NCBI GenBank assembly: GCA_905236925.1
Contig: CAJOQS010000242.1
Location: forward strand, 1 to 5,766
Length of the DNA stretch: 5,766 nucleotides
Source: an uncultured Lachnospiraceae bacterium
Lineage (GTDB): Bacteria; Bacillota; Clostridia; Lachnospirales; Lachnospiraceae
Direction: 5' to 3'
Positions 1 to 5,766 of the stretch are shown here, piece by piece. A model generated the notes under the pieces. That model ran no database searches. It was not told the DNA's origin and was given only the letters and a program-made list of their open reading frames with translations. How positions within the stretch are numbered: position 1 is the stretch's first letter; every line of letters starts with the position of its first letter. The position numbers and the translations under genes were made by a program.

Positions 1-23
1 AAGGAATTGGGAGATAATGCACT

Positions 24-947
24 ATGAGTTTCATTGAGAAAAAGAAGAGAAGATGGGGAGACCGCCGCGACGGTGTGTGGGTACGCGACATACCCGGCAT
101 GAATGTGATAATGGCCGGCCTTTATCCCAACAGGACGGACTGCGAGGTCTGCCTGAGGGACGAGCTTGATATCACCGATCTTCTGAAATATATCGATAAT
201 AAGAATGCTTCGGGGCAGAAGCACAAGACCAAGCTGTTCCACTGCATCGTAGCGATGATGGTGCGCATCGTCAACGAGAGGAGGGCGCTTAACCGTTTTG
301 TCCGCACACAGCGTATCTATGAGCGTGACGAGATACTCGTTTCATTTATCGCGAAGAGGCAGTTCAGTGACAAGGCCGAGGAGGCACTTGTGACCTATAA
401 GGCCAGGGCCACCGACAATATCGACGATGTCTCACGTTTTATCCTCGGAGAGGTCAAGGAGGTCCGCGACCAGACCGACGAGTCGACAGGCAAGGCAAAA
501 AAGGGAAAGAAGAAGGATCTGACCGACACGATCAATTCGATCGCGCGTCTTCCGAGACCGCTCCTCATGTGTGTAACCGGCTTTGTACGCTGGCTTGACC
601 GCTGGGGCAAGGTCCCGAAGAGCCTCACGCACGGAGATCCCTCATACTCGACGATCCTGCTCTCGAATCTGGGCAGTATCAAGTGTCCCGCTGTTTATCA
701 TCATCTCAACAATTACGGCACCAACTCTATCATGATGACAATAGGCACCATGACAAAGAAGACCGTTGTGCGTGATGACGGAACATCGGAGCAGCGTGAT
801 TTTGTGGATATTGCGGTCACTGCTGACGAAAGGATCGCTGACGGCTTCTATTTCGCAAAGTCGATCAAGATCCTCCACTTCCTCTGTGCTCATCCCGAGA
901 TCCTTGATAAAACGTTTGATGAGGACGTGGAGCTGAAATTTGAATAG
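24..947 (+). CDS. Stand-alone E2/CAT-fold acyltransferase-like protein with altered catalytic motif
   Basis: The 307-residue protein resembles the catalytic (inner-core) domain of 2-oxo acid dehydrogenase E2 subunits and chloramphenicol acetyltransferase. Visible signs are the LNRFV segment (89-93), followed by RIYERDEILVSF (97-108), SNLGSIK (214-220), a YHHLNNYGTNS stretch (225-235), and a C-terminal DERIADG (268-274) where E2 proteins have DHRxxDG. The aspartate and glycine are kept, but the general-base histidine is glutamate (E269), so classical thiol acyl transfer may be lost or changed. There is no lipoyl or peripheral-subunit-binding domain at the N-terminus, and no E1 or E3 gene in view, so a role in a dehydrogenase complex is unlikely. 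A lysine-rich stretch (GKAKKGKKKD, 156-165) looks like a family-specific surface insert. No signal peptide is visible, so it is probably cytoplasmic. The start is supported by GGGAG at 9-13. The next gene follows after 37 bp without a terminator, so the two are probably co-transcribed. The fold call is fairly safe; the function is unknown. Confidence 0.75.
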   Translation: MSFIEKKKRRWGDRRDGVWVRDIPGMNVIMAGLYPNRTDCEVCLRDELDITDLLKYIDNKNASGQKHKTKLFHCIVAMMVRIVNERRALNRFVRTQRIYERDEILVSFIAKRQFSDKAEEALVTYKARATDNIDDVSRFILGEVKEVRDQTDESTGKAKKGKKKDLTDTINSIARLPRPLLMCVTGFVRWLDRWGKVPKSLTHGDPSYSTILLSNLGSIKCPAVYHHLNNYGTNSIMMTIGTMTKKTVVRDDGTSEQRDFVDIAVTADERIADGFYFAKSIKILHFLCAHPEILDKTFDEDVELKFE

Positions 948-984
948 GGTTTATTAAATAAATAATAGGGAGAAGTAAACAGAT

Positions 985-2655
985 ATGAACGAAGCAAACA
1001 CTGTTCCGGTGGTTTATCCGGAGGGCAGGATGGTGGACGAGGTGGAACGCATCGCCGGCCGGTTTCCGAACAATACTGCCTATGAGTTTATGGGAAGGAG
1101 GCGTACATACAGCGGTTTCGTAAAGGATGTTGACAGGTGCGCACGGGCGCTTTCCGCTATAGGCGTCAGGGAAGGCGAGGTTGTGTGCATTTCCATGCCT
1201 AATGTACCGCAGGCGATCACATTTATATACGCCGTCAACAAGATCGGCGCAGTTGCGAACATGATCCATCCGCTTTCCTCGGAGGGCGAGATGCTTTCAT
1301 TCATAAACAGGGTTGAGGCCAAAACACTGCTCCTGATGGATCAGTTCTACGGCTCAATTAAGAATATCCGCGGCAATACCGGACTTCAGAACGTTATCGT
1401 CGCCTCAATAAAAGAAGCACTTCCCGCATATAAGAAGCTTCCGTACAGCCTTACGATGGGACGCAAGATTAAGAAGATCGATCCCTCGGAAAAGATCATC
1501 CGTTGGAACGATTTCCTGAAAAAGGCGGACGGAGTGGATGAACTGCCCAAAACATCGGACAGGACCGACAAAGAGGCACTGATCCTTCATTCGGGCGGAA
1601 CTACCGGAAAGATCAAGGGTGTATGCCTTTCAAACCGCAGCGTCAATGCGTGCGCTGCGCAGATGAAGGCAGCCAATCCGATGATCAACGACACGGACAA
1701 GATGCTGACCGTTATGCCTATATTCCACGGCAACGGGCTTGTTATCGGCGTTCATACAATGCTGATCACGGGAGCGAAATGTGTTCTCATACCGCGCTTC
1801 ACACCCGAGACCTACGCAAGGGATCTCCTGAGGTACCGCTGCAATTATATGTCCGGTGTACCGACGCTTTTTGAAAGAATGATGGAAGTCGAATGCATGA
1901 AGAAGGCTGATCTGTCATTTTTAAAGGGCGTGTTCTCGGGAGCGGACTCGCTTTCGGTCGAACTTGAAAGAAGGATAGACAAGTTCCTCGAGGAGCACAA
2001 TTCACCTGTCCGTGTACGTCAGGGATACGGAATGACCGAGGGCGTTGTTGCAAGCTCATTAAATCCGATGACCGGGATCAGGGAAGGATCAATCGGTCTT
2101 CCTCTTCCCGACACCAAAATGAAGATAGTCAGGCCCGGAACCGATGAGGAGCTTCCCGTCGGTGAGGTCGGCGAGATCGTATTCAGTTCGATAACGAACA
2201 TGATGTGCTACTACAAGGACGAAGAGGAAACGGCCAACACCATGCGTCTCCACAGCGACGGTAACTACTGGATTCATTCCGGTGACCTTGGCACAATGGA
2301 CGAGGACGGCTTCTTCTACTTCAAGGGCAGGATCAAGCGCATGATCATCACGAACGGCTATAACGTATTCCCGATGGAGCTCGAGAATATCATCGAGGGC
2401 TGTTCGCTGGTTGATCGCTGCTGCGTTCTCGGAGTACCCGACAAGGAGCGTATCGAGAAGGTCAAGGCCTTTATCGTTCTGAACAAGGACGTGGCTCCTT
2501 CGGACGAAACCAGGGCCAAGATAAAGGAGTTCTGTAAGACCAAGATAGCCCGCTACGCGATGCCCCGCGAGATCGAGTTCATCGACGCTCTTCCCAAGAC
2601 AAAGGTCGGCAAGGTGGATTTCAACAAGCTGCTTGAAGGCAGTAAAAAAGAATAA
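985..2655 (+). CDS. AMP-forming acyl-CoA synthetase (class I adenylate-forming enzyme)
   Basis: This 556-residue protein is expected to activate a carboxylic acid with ATP to an acyl-adenylate and then transfer it to CoA. The family core motifs are all present in order: the P-loop-like HSGGTTGKIKGV (202-213), MPIFHGNGL (244-252), YGMTEG (348-353), HSGDLG (431-436), the hinge region GRIKRMIITNGYNVFP (448-463) with a following glutamate (E465), and C-terminal LPKTKVGKVDF (536-546) with the likely catalytic lysine K543. Length is typical of FadD-like medium/long-chain acyl-CoA ligases, and nothing is truncated, so the enzyme should be active. Chain length and substrate cannot be read from the sequence; an aryl or other carboxylate is possible. 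No transmembrane segment or signal peptide is obvious. The start is supported by purine-rich AGGGAGAAG at 967-975. The gene lies 37 bp after the E2-like gene, suggesting a joint role in acyl-group metabolism, and is followed by a strong terminator. Confidence 0.93.
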   Translation: MNEANTVPVVYPEGRMVDEVERIAGRFPNNTAYEFMGRRRTYSGFVKDVDRCARALSAIGVREGEVVCISMPNVPQAITFIYAVNKIGAVANMIHPLSSEGEMLSFINRVEAKTLLLMDQFYGSIKNIRGNTGLQNVIVASIKEALPAYKKLPYSLTMGRKIKKIDPSEKIIRWNDFLKKADGVDELPKTSDRTDKEALILHSGGTTGKIKGVCLSNRSVNACAAQMKAANPMINDTDKMLTVMPIFHGNGLVIGVHTMLITGAKCVLIPRFTPETYARDLLRYRCNYMSGVPTLFERMMEVECMKKADLSFLKGVFSGADSLSVELERRIDKFLEEHNSPVRVRQGYGMTEGVVASSLNPMTGIREGSIGLPLPDTKMKIVRPGTDEELPVGEVGEIVFSSITNMMCYYKDEEETANTMRLHSDGNYWIHSGDLGTMDEDGFFYFKGRIKRMIITNGYNVFPMELENIIEGCSLVDRCCVLGVPDKERIEKVKAFIVLNKDVAPSDETRAKIKEFCKTKIARYAMPREIEFIDALPKTKVGKVDFNKLLEGSKKE

Positions 2656-2673
2656 AGAATATGCTGTTAAGAA

Positions 2674-2711
2674 AGGGGACTGCCGATCGTTCGACAGTCC
2701 CCTGTTTTTTT
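2674..2711 (+). terminator. Intrinsic terminator of the acyl-CoA synthetase operon, probably bidirectional
   Basis: A 9-bp perfect stem (AGGGGACTG at 2674-2682 pairing with CAGTCCCCT at 2695-2703) can be extended by an inner CGA/TCG helix after one mismatch. It is followed by G and seven Ts (2705-2711). It begins 18 bp after the synthetase stop codon. Read on the opposite strand, the same stem is followed by TTTCTT, a weaker but plausible U-tract, so it may also end the convergent pncC-like transcript, whose stop codon touches the T-run. Confidence 0.9.
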
Positions 2712-3217
2712 CAGAGCATGGAATCAAGAGTTTCGAGCACAAACAAGGTCGCGGCTTCCCGCACCTCGTTCCGGCTCATGCCCTCATAGTGTTTTGTGAA
2801 GGTAGTCACTTTTCCGTCAACCCGGAAGCCGAAGCATACGGTGCCCATCGGTATCTCGACGGTGCTGCCGTCTGGAAGGGTCTGAACGGCTCCGCCCGAA
2901 GGTCCGGCATATCCGGTCGTGGAAGCGGCAACATCAACGCCGGCGGTTTCGGCTATTCCGGCGGCCATTTCCGCCGCGACCTCCTCGCTCACCACATTGT
3001 AATCCCTGATCGTTTCGGCCTTGACGCGGGCATATTTTATCTTGGCCTCGTTCGAATAGGTCACAACGGATTCACCAATGACCTTCGAAGCATCGGCAAC
3101 ATTGATTATCCGCGCCGGAAGAAGTCCGCCCGTGCAGGACTCCGCGAAAGCGATCATGCTGCCGCGCTTTATGAGCTTTGACACTACACTGTATTCGGGG
3201 GCATTATTATCTGACAT
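2711..3217 (-). CDS. pncC: CinA C-terminal domain protein, PncC-type nicotinamide-nucleotide amidohydrolase
   Basis: The 168-residue protein matches the stand-alone CinA C-terminal domain (PncC/YgaD type), which hydrolyses nicotinamide mononucleotide to nicotinate mononucleotide and ammonia in NAD salvage. Family marks are AESCTGGLLPARI (25-37) with the presumed nucleophile serine S27, VVTYSNEAKIKY (51-62), VSEEVAAEMA (76-85), STTGYAGPSGG (99-109) and GTVCFGF (126-132), with a late R-x-x-x-R-EAA helix (149-156). The length is that of single-domain members; the N-terminal molybdopterin-like domain of full CinA is absent, and there is no room for it upstream. The start is set by GAGGAG (complement of 3225-3230), seven bases before the ATG. 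The gene is transcribed alone, convergent with the acyl-CoA synthetase operon and divergent from the adaptor operon, so the neighbours say nothing about its job. The family is clear; the NMN deamidase activity is inferred from characterised homologues. Confidence 0.9.
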   Translation of the reverse strand: MSDNNAPEYSVVSKLIKRGSMIAFAESCTGGLLPARIINVADASKVIGESVVTYSNEAKIKYARVKAETIRDYNVVSEEVAAEMAAGIAETAGVDVAASTTGYAGPSGGAVQTLPDGSTVEIPMGTVCFGFRVDGKVTTFTKHYEGMSRNEVREAATLFVLETLDSML

Positions 3218-3244
3218 CGTGTTTCTCCTCTCTCCTGTACGGAT

Positions 3245-3272
3245 ATTATACCCTGATCGCGCTTTTTTTCAA
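3245..3272 (-). promoter_or_regulatory. Sigma-A-type promoter for the pncC-like gene
   Basis: Read on the minus strand there is TTGAAA (-35, complement of 3267-3272), a 16-bp spacer, and a perfect TATAAT (-10, complement of 3245-3250). Transcription would start around 3238 and give a leader of about 20 bases that is almost entirely the Shine-Dalgarno region. No operator-like palindrome overlaps it. Confidence 0.75.
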
Positions 3273-3297
3273 ATATGTCTGTCGGTCCGGTGACTCA

Positions 3298-3326
3298 TTG
3301 CGCGAATCCGCCCGATAGTGTATCAT
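3298..3326 (+). promoter_or_regulatory. Possible promoter for the adaptor operon
   Basis: TTGCGC (3298-3303) and TATCAT (3321-3326) are 17 bp apart. The -10 matches the sigma-A consensus at five of six positions, the -35 at only three. Transcription would start near 3333, leaving a leader of under 20 bases that contains AGGAG (3333-3337) and GAGGG (3339-3343) ahead of the ATG. The weak -35 suggests low or activator-dependent expression if it is real; a start this close to the ribosome site is a reason for doubt. Confidence 0.4.
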
Positions 3327-3349
3327 CATTTCAGGAGTGAGGGCAATCT

Positions 3350-4429
3350 ATGAGAACAATTATCGGAAAAACATTTCGCAAAAGAGCGGCAGCCGCAGTA
3401 ACGGCTGTCTGCATCGCATTGACCGCAAGCTCCTGCGGACTGATCCCCAAAGAGGAAGAAGAACACAAACTGAATATAGTTACCGAGGATGTCAGCAGCC
3501 GCTACAAGCTCGCGATGGCAGAGATACGCGATGTGGAGCTGACAAGCAATATCGTCTGCACTTATTCCCAGCTGAACGAGAAAGAGCTGTGCTTTCAGGT
3601 CACGGGTTACCGCGTCAACGGCATTTATGTTCAGGAGGGTGATGAAGTAAAGGCCGGAGACCGGCTCGCTTCTCTCGATATTAGTGCGGTGCTCGCGCAG
3701 ATCGAAGCCTGCAGCGAAACGATAACCGGGAATGAACTCCTGATCAGGCAGAACGAAGAGATGATAGCTTTCTACGCCGCAAGGATAGCTTCTCCCGACT
3801 ACAATCTGATGGACAAGGAAGAGTACACTCTTAAGGCCGGCGAGTGCGAGGAGATCATAAACGAGTGCAGAAGCAGCATTGAACGTGCAAAAGAGATCAT
3901 TGAGGAGGATAAGCTGCTCGTGGACAGATCCGTCCTTTATGCCCCGGCGGACGGTACTGTCAGCTTTATAAAGAAGGACCTTTCGGGGATGTACCCCGAC
4001 GAGGATACAGTGGTTATGAAGCTGGTGGATTCGTCGGAATGCGCTTTTGTTGCGGTGAATCAGGAAGCCGCCGGATATATGAAGACGGGCGACCGCGTCG
4101 GGATCACGAGAGCGGGGGGCGGCAGCTGGAGCGCAGCACTCACTTTTACGGATCCGGAGAGCGGGAGGATGATCTTCGAACTGGACGAACCGGATTATTC
4201 CATTAACATAGGGACACGCGCGAATGTTACTCTGGTTCTCGAGTCTGCTGAACAGGTCCTCGCGGTGCCAAGGATATGCCTGCATGAGACCGAGGGAAGA
4301 TACTATGTATACAGGCTTACGGAAGACGGTGTAAGAGAGCCGGTCGATGTTGAGGTCGGACTGATCGGAAACAACTATGCGGAGATCACGGGAGGTATAG
4401 AGCTTTATACCTCGGTAATAGCGCGCTGA
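3350..4429 (+). CDS. HlyD/MacA-type membrane-fusion (adaptor) lipoprotein, first copy
   Basis: This 359-residue exported adaptor is of the kind that links an inner-membrane ABC exporter to outer layers in MacAB-like systems. The N-terminus has a basic stretch (RTIIGKTFRKR, 2-12), a hydrophobic core (13-25) and a lipobox-like ASSC, with lipidation expected at C29. The first half of the split biotinyl-lipoyl-like domain is GYRVNGIYVQEGDEVKAGD (86-104). A helical hairpin, probably coiled coil, follows at about 112-192, with a turn near 146-157. The second lipoyl half begins at YAPADGTVSFIKK (197-209). A beta-barrel and a membrane-proximal domain fill the rest, including VLAVPRICL (303-311) and the closing GLIGNNYAEITGGI (337-350). 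Ribosome sites AGGAG (3333-3337) and GAGGG (3339-3343) support this start. The next gene follows after 14 bp. In a Gram-positive host the protein would be anchored to the outer face of the membrane; the exported substrate is unknown. Confidence 0.85.
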   Translation: MRTIIGKTFRKRAAAAVTAVCIALTASSCGLIPKEEEEHKLNIVTEDVSSRYKLAMAEIRDVELTSNIVCTYSQLNEKELCFQVTGYRVNGIYVQEGDEVKAGDRLASLDISAVLAQIEACSETITGNELLIRQNEEMIAFYAARIASPDYNLMDKEEYTLKAGECEEIINECRSSIERAKEIIEEDKLLVDRSVLYAPADGTVSFIKKDLSGMYPDEDTVVMKLVDSSECAFVAVNQEAAGYMKTGDRVGITRAGGGSWSAALTFTDPESGRMIFELDEPDYSINIGTRANVTLVLESAEQVLAVPRICLHETEGRYYVYRLTEDGVREPVDVEVGLIGNNYAEITGGIELYTSVIAR

Positions 4430-4443
4430 AGCAGAGGTGCAGA

Positions 4444-5517
4444 ATGAAGATTAACCTTAAAAAGGCAGTTGCCCTGATGGCTGCGGTGATGGTCCTTGCG
4501 TTGACCGCATGCGCGTCCGGAGATAAGGGACGTCCCGAGCTCCTTGAGCCGGCGGGTGCAAGGCCGGAATCGGCGATGGTCGAACGAAGGGACTTAAGCG
4601 ACCTTACGCTGTATTCGGGACAGCTTGTACCGGACATGACCGAGCTGTCGTTTGATGTGGACGGCTACATCTCCGGGATATTCGTAAACGCGGGGGATGT
4701 TATATCGGAAGGCGATGTGCTGGCAGCGATTACCGGAAAAGACTACAGGACGGTTCTTGCCCTTGAAGATGAAATAGCGGAGCTGAGGACCACAACACAG
4801 GAAGAGCTTAAGGAGCTTGAGGCGGAGCTTGAGCTTGAACGCCTTGCGGGAAGGGATACCTCGGAGTCCGAACTGAAGCTGAAGCACCGGAGGGAAACTG
4901 CCCGACTTGAAATAGAATTGAAGGAAAAACGCCTTGAGGAACTGAAGGAGAATGATCCGGGCTACAGATATATTACCGCACCCTGCGACTGCACCGTGAC
5001 GGCCGCTGCCGGGATCGGCGAGGGAACCTATGTTGCGGCGGGAACGCCTCTTGTGGCGCTGGACTGCGGAGGAGGACTCACGCTGACCTGTGACTATATC
5101 TCAGAGAGCGAGATAGCTTCGGCATATTCCTGCTATGCGCTGATAAACGGAGCGGAATACGAGCTCGGCTATATTGCGTATTCCAAGGAAGAACTGAGGG
5201 ATATGGCGGCAAGGGAGATTACTCCCGTTTCAAGATTTACGGTCCTTAAAAGAAGGGACGGCTCGGGAGAAACCCGGGAAGAGAACGAATACGGAGCGGG
5301 GGATTACGCGGCCGTGATCCTGATCTCGGACATGCACAGCAATGTCCTTGTTGTGCCCAGAAATGCGGTATATTCCGATACTTCCGGCAAATTTGTATAC
5401 GAGATCGTGGATAACGCGCGGGTAAAGAGGAATGTAGTCACAGGAATATCCGATTCGGCATATGTTGAAATAACGGAAGGACTCGGGGAAGGAGCGGTGG
5501 TATATGTTAAGAACTGA
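4444..5517 (+). CDS. HlyD/MacA-type membrane-fusion (adaptor) lipoprotein, second copy
   Basis: This 357-residue protein has the same architecture as its upstream neighbour, but the sequences are clearly diverged. It has a short basic N-terminus, a hydrophobic core, and a textbook lipobox LTAC with lipidation at C23. The first lipoyl-like half is GYISGIFVNAGDVISEGD (74-91). A strongly charged, Glu/Leu-rich coiled-coil hairpin spans about 104-170, with a turn at AGRDTSES (135-142). The second lipoyl half starts at ITAPCDCTV (177-185), where many adaptors have APFDG-like sequence. A barrel region follows, then VLVVPRNAVY (301-310) and the C-terminal ITEGLGEGAVVYV (343-355), a very typical adaptor ending. 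The start is supported by AGAGGTG (4433-4439), close to the ATG. It is in an operon with the preceding gene, and its last 14 bases overlap the start of the next. It probably partners an ABC permease encoded downstream of the window; whether it pairs with the first adaptor in one complex is inference. Confidence 0.85.
   Translation: MKINLKKAVALMAAVMVLALTACASGDKGRPELLEPAGARPESAMVERRDLSDLTLYSGQLVPDMTELSFDVDGYISGIFVNAGDVISEGDVLAAITGKDYRTVLALEDEIAELRTTTQEELKELEAELELERLAGRDTSESELKLKHRRETARLEIELKEKRLEELKENDPGYRYITAPCDCTVTAAAGIGEGTYVAAGTPLVALDCGGGLTLTCDYISESEIASAYSCYALINGAEYELGYIAYSKEELRDMAAREITPVSRFTVLKRRDGSGETREENEYGAGDYAAVILISDMHSNVLVVPRNAVYSDTSGKFVYEIVDNARVKRNVVTGISDSAYVEITEGLGEGAVVYVKN
5489..5494 (+). 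promoter_or_regulatory. Ribosome binding site that fixes the start of the third exported gene
   Basis: AAGGAG lies inside the end of the second adaptor gene, nine bases before the ATG at 5504. It is one of the strongest Shine-Dalgarno sites in the window. It decides for 5504 over the later in-frame ATG (5546), which has no comparable site, and it implies translational coupling between the two genes. Confidence 0.8.
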
Positions 5518-5766
5518 CAGATCATTGCGCCCCGCGGCACTTCTGATGAGCGTTCTGGTGCTGCTGTTTGCCGTAGCTCCGCTGAGGACGGAAGGCTCGG
5601 GCTTCAGGCCGGATAACGAGGAACTGTATTTCTCAGCGCTTACTGACGAGATCCGTGAGGAAGTTAAAACCGGCACTGTCTATATTGGGGACTTCGTTCA
5701 GGTCAGCACGTGCAGGGGCGATATAATCTACGATAACGAGACTTACTGCGTGAACCGTCTCGAGGG
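5504..5766 (+). CDS. N-terminal part of an exported, probably adaptor-like protein (cut by the window end)
   Basis: The frame is open from the ATG to the end of the window (87 full codons) and overlaps the second adaptor gene by 14 bases in another frame. Residues 1-10 are basic and polar (MLRTDRSLRP), and 11-27 form a hydrophobic stretch (AALLMSVLVLLFAVAPL). That is a signal peptide or membrane anchor; unlike the two upstream proteins there is no lipobox cysteine. The following segment, especially TVYIGDFVQVSTCRGDIIY (58-76) and NETYCV (78-83), looks like the entry strand of membrane-fusion proteins, where an x-x-GD-hydrophobic pattern precedes the lipoyl-like domain. A third adaptor-type protein is therefore the best guess, but the diagnostic domains lie outside the window and another secreted protein of the same export system is possible. 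The gene itself is well supported by its ribosome site and coupling. Confidence 0.65.
   Translation, partial: MLRTDRSLRPAALLMSVLVLLFAVAPLRTEGSGFRPDNEELYFSALTDEIREEVKTGTVYIGDFVQVSTCRGDIIYDNETYCVNRLE

Larger units (their letters stand above)
3218..3349 (+). other. Divergent intergenic region between the pncC-like gene and the adaptor operon
   Basis: This 132-bp spacer is the only sizeable gap in the window. It holds the well-formed minus-strand promoter and ribosome site of the pncC-like gene and a weaker plus-strand promoter candidate. The two -35 boxes are separated by only about 25 bp, so a regulator bound between them could affect both. I see no clear palindrome, riboswitch-like fold or small ORF in it. 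Confidence 0.6.

Noticed and set aside
24..947. Reading the first gene as a genuine pyruvate or branched-chain dehydrogenase E2 subunit
   Set aside because: There is no lipoyl domain, no subunit-binding domain, no E1 or E3 neighbour in view, and the catalytic histidine is missing.
2089..2742. A 217-codon open frame on the minus strand
   Set aside because: It covers the conserved C-terminal motifs of the acyl-CoA synthetase in antisense and crosses the terminator hairpin. No family features are visible.
2633..3181. A 182-codon open frame on the plus strand
   Set aside because: It is antisense to the pncC-like gene and begins inside the synthetase gene. The minus-strand reading has clear CinA motifs and a good promoter and ribosome site.
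3218..3349. A hidden small RNA, riboswitch or operator in the divergent spacer
   Set aside because: The leaders are too short for a riboswitch, and no stable hairpin with a T-run or clear palindrome could be found by eye.
3326..4285. A 319-codon open frame on the minus strand
   Set aside because: It lies wholly antisense to the first adaptor gene, which has a lipobox, adaptor domains and a ribosome site. The minus frame reads as a His/Arg/Phe-rich sequence without recognisable motifs and is a codon-bias shadow.
4790..4955. Repeated GAGCTTGAG-like words suggesting a DNA repeat
   Set aside because: They are irregular, in frame, and encode the Glu/Leu heptads of the coiled-coil hairpin in the second adaptor. 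Protein-level constraint explains them.

Overview
The window looks like ordinary chromosomal DNA from a low-to-mid GC Gram-positive anaerobe, most likely a member of Clostridia (Lachnospiraceae-like). This is an inference. It rests on purine-rich Shine-Dalgarno sites ahead of almost every gene, secreted adaptor proteins with lipobox signal peptides, short intergenic gaps, and the overall feel of the proteins. No gene present fixes the taxonomy.

Left part (24-2655, + strand): a two-gene operon. The first gene encodes a stand-alone protein related to the catalytic domain of 2-oxo acid dehydrogenase E2 / chloramphenicol acetyltransferase. Its normally catalytic histidine is replaced by glutamate (DERIADG in place of DHRxxDG). 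The second encodes a complete AMP-forming acyl-CoA synthetase with all core motifs. Together they suggest activation of a carboxylic acid and handling of the acyl group by an atypical acyltransferase-fold protein; the substrate is unknown. A strong intrinsic terminator (2674-2711) closes this operon and probably also ends the convergent gene.

Middle (2711-3217, - strand): a stand-alone CinA C-terminal domain protein (PncC-type NMN amidohydrolase), with its own good sigma-A-like promoter in the 132-bp divergent intergenic region.

Right part (3350 to the window end, + strand): a tightly packed operon of exported proteins. Two successive HlyD/MacA-type membrane-fusion lipoproteins are followed by a third exported protein, cut by the window edge, whose start codon lies inside the second adaptor gene. 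Its visible part looks like the beginning of another adaptor-like protein. An ABC transporter (MacB-like permease and ATPase) would be expected further downstream but is not in view.

I found no RNA genes, CRISPR arrays, insertion sequences, attachment sites or origins. The points most worth a second look are the altered active site of the E2-like protein and its pairing with the acyl-CoA ligase, and the run of two to three adaptor-like genes in one exporter operon.
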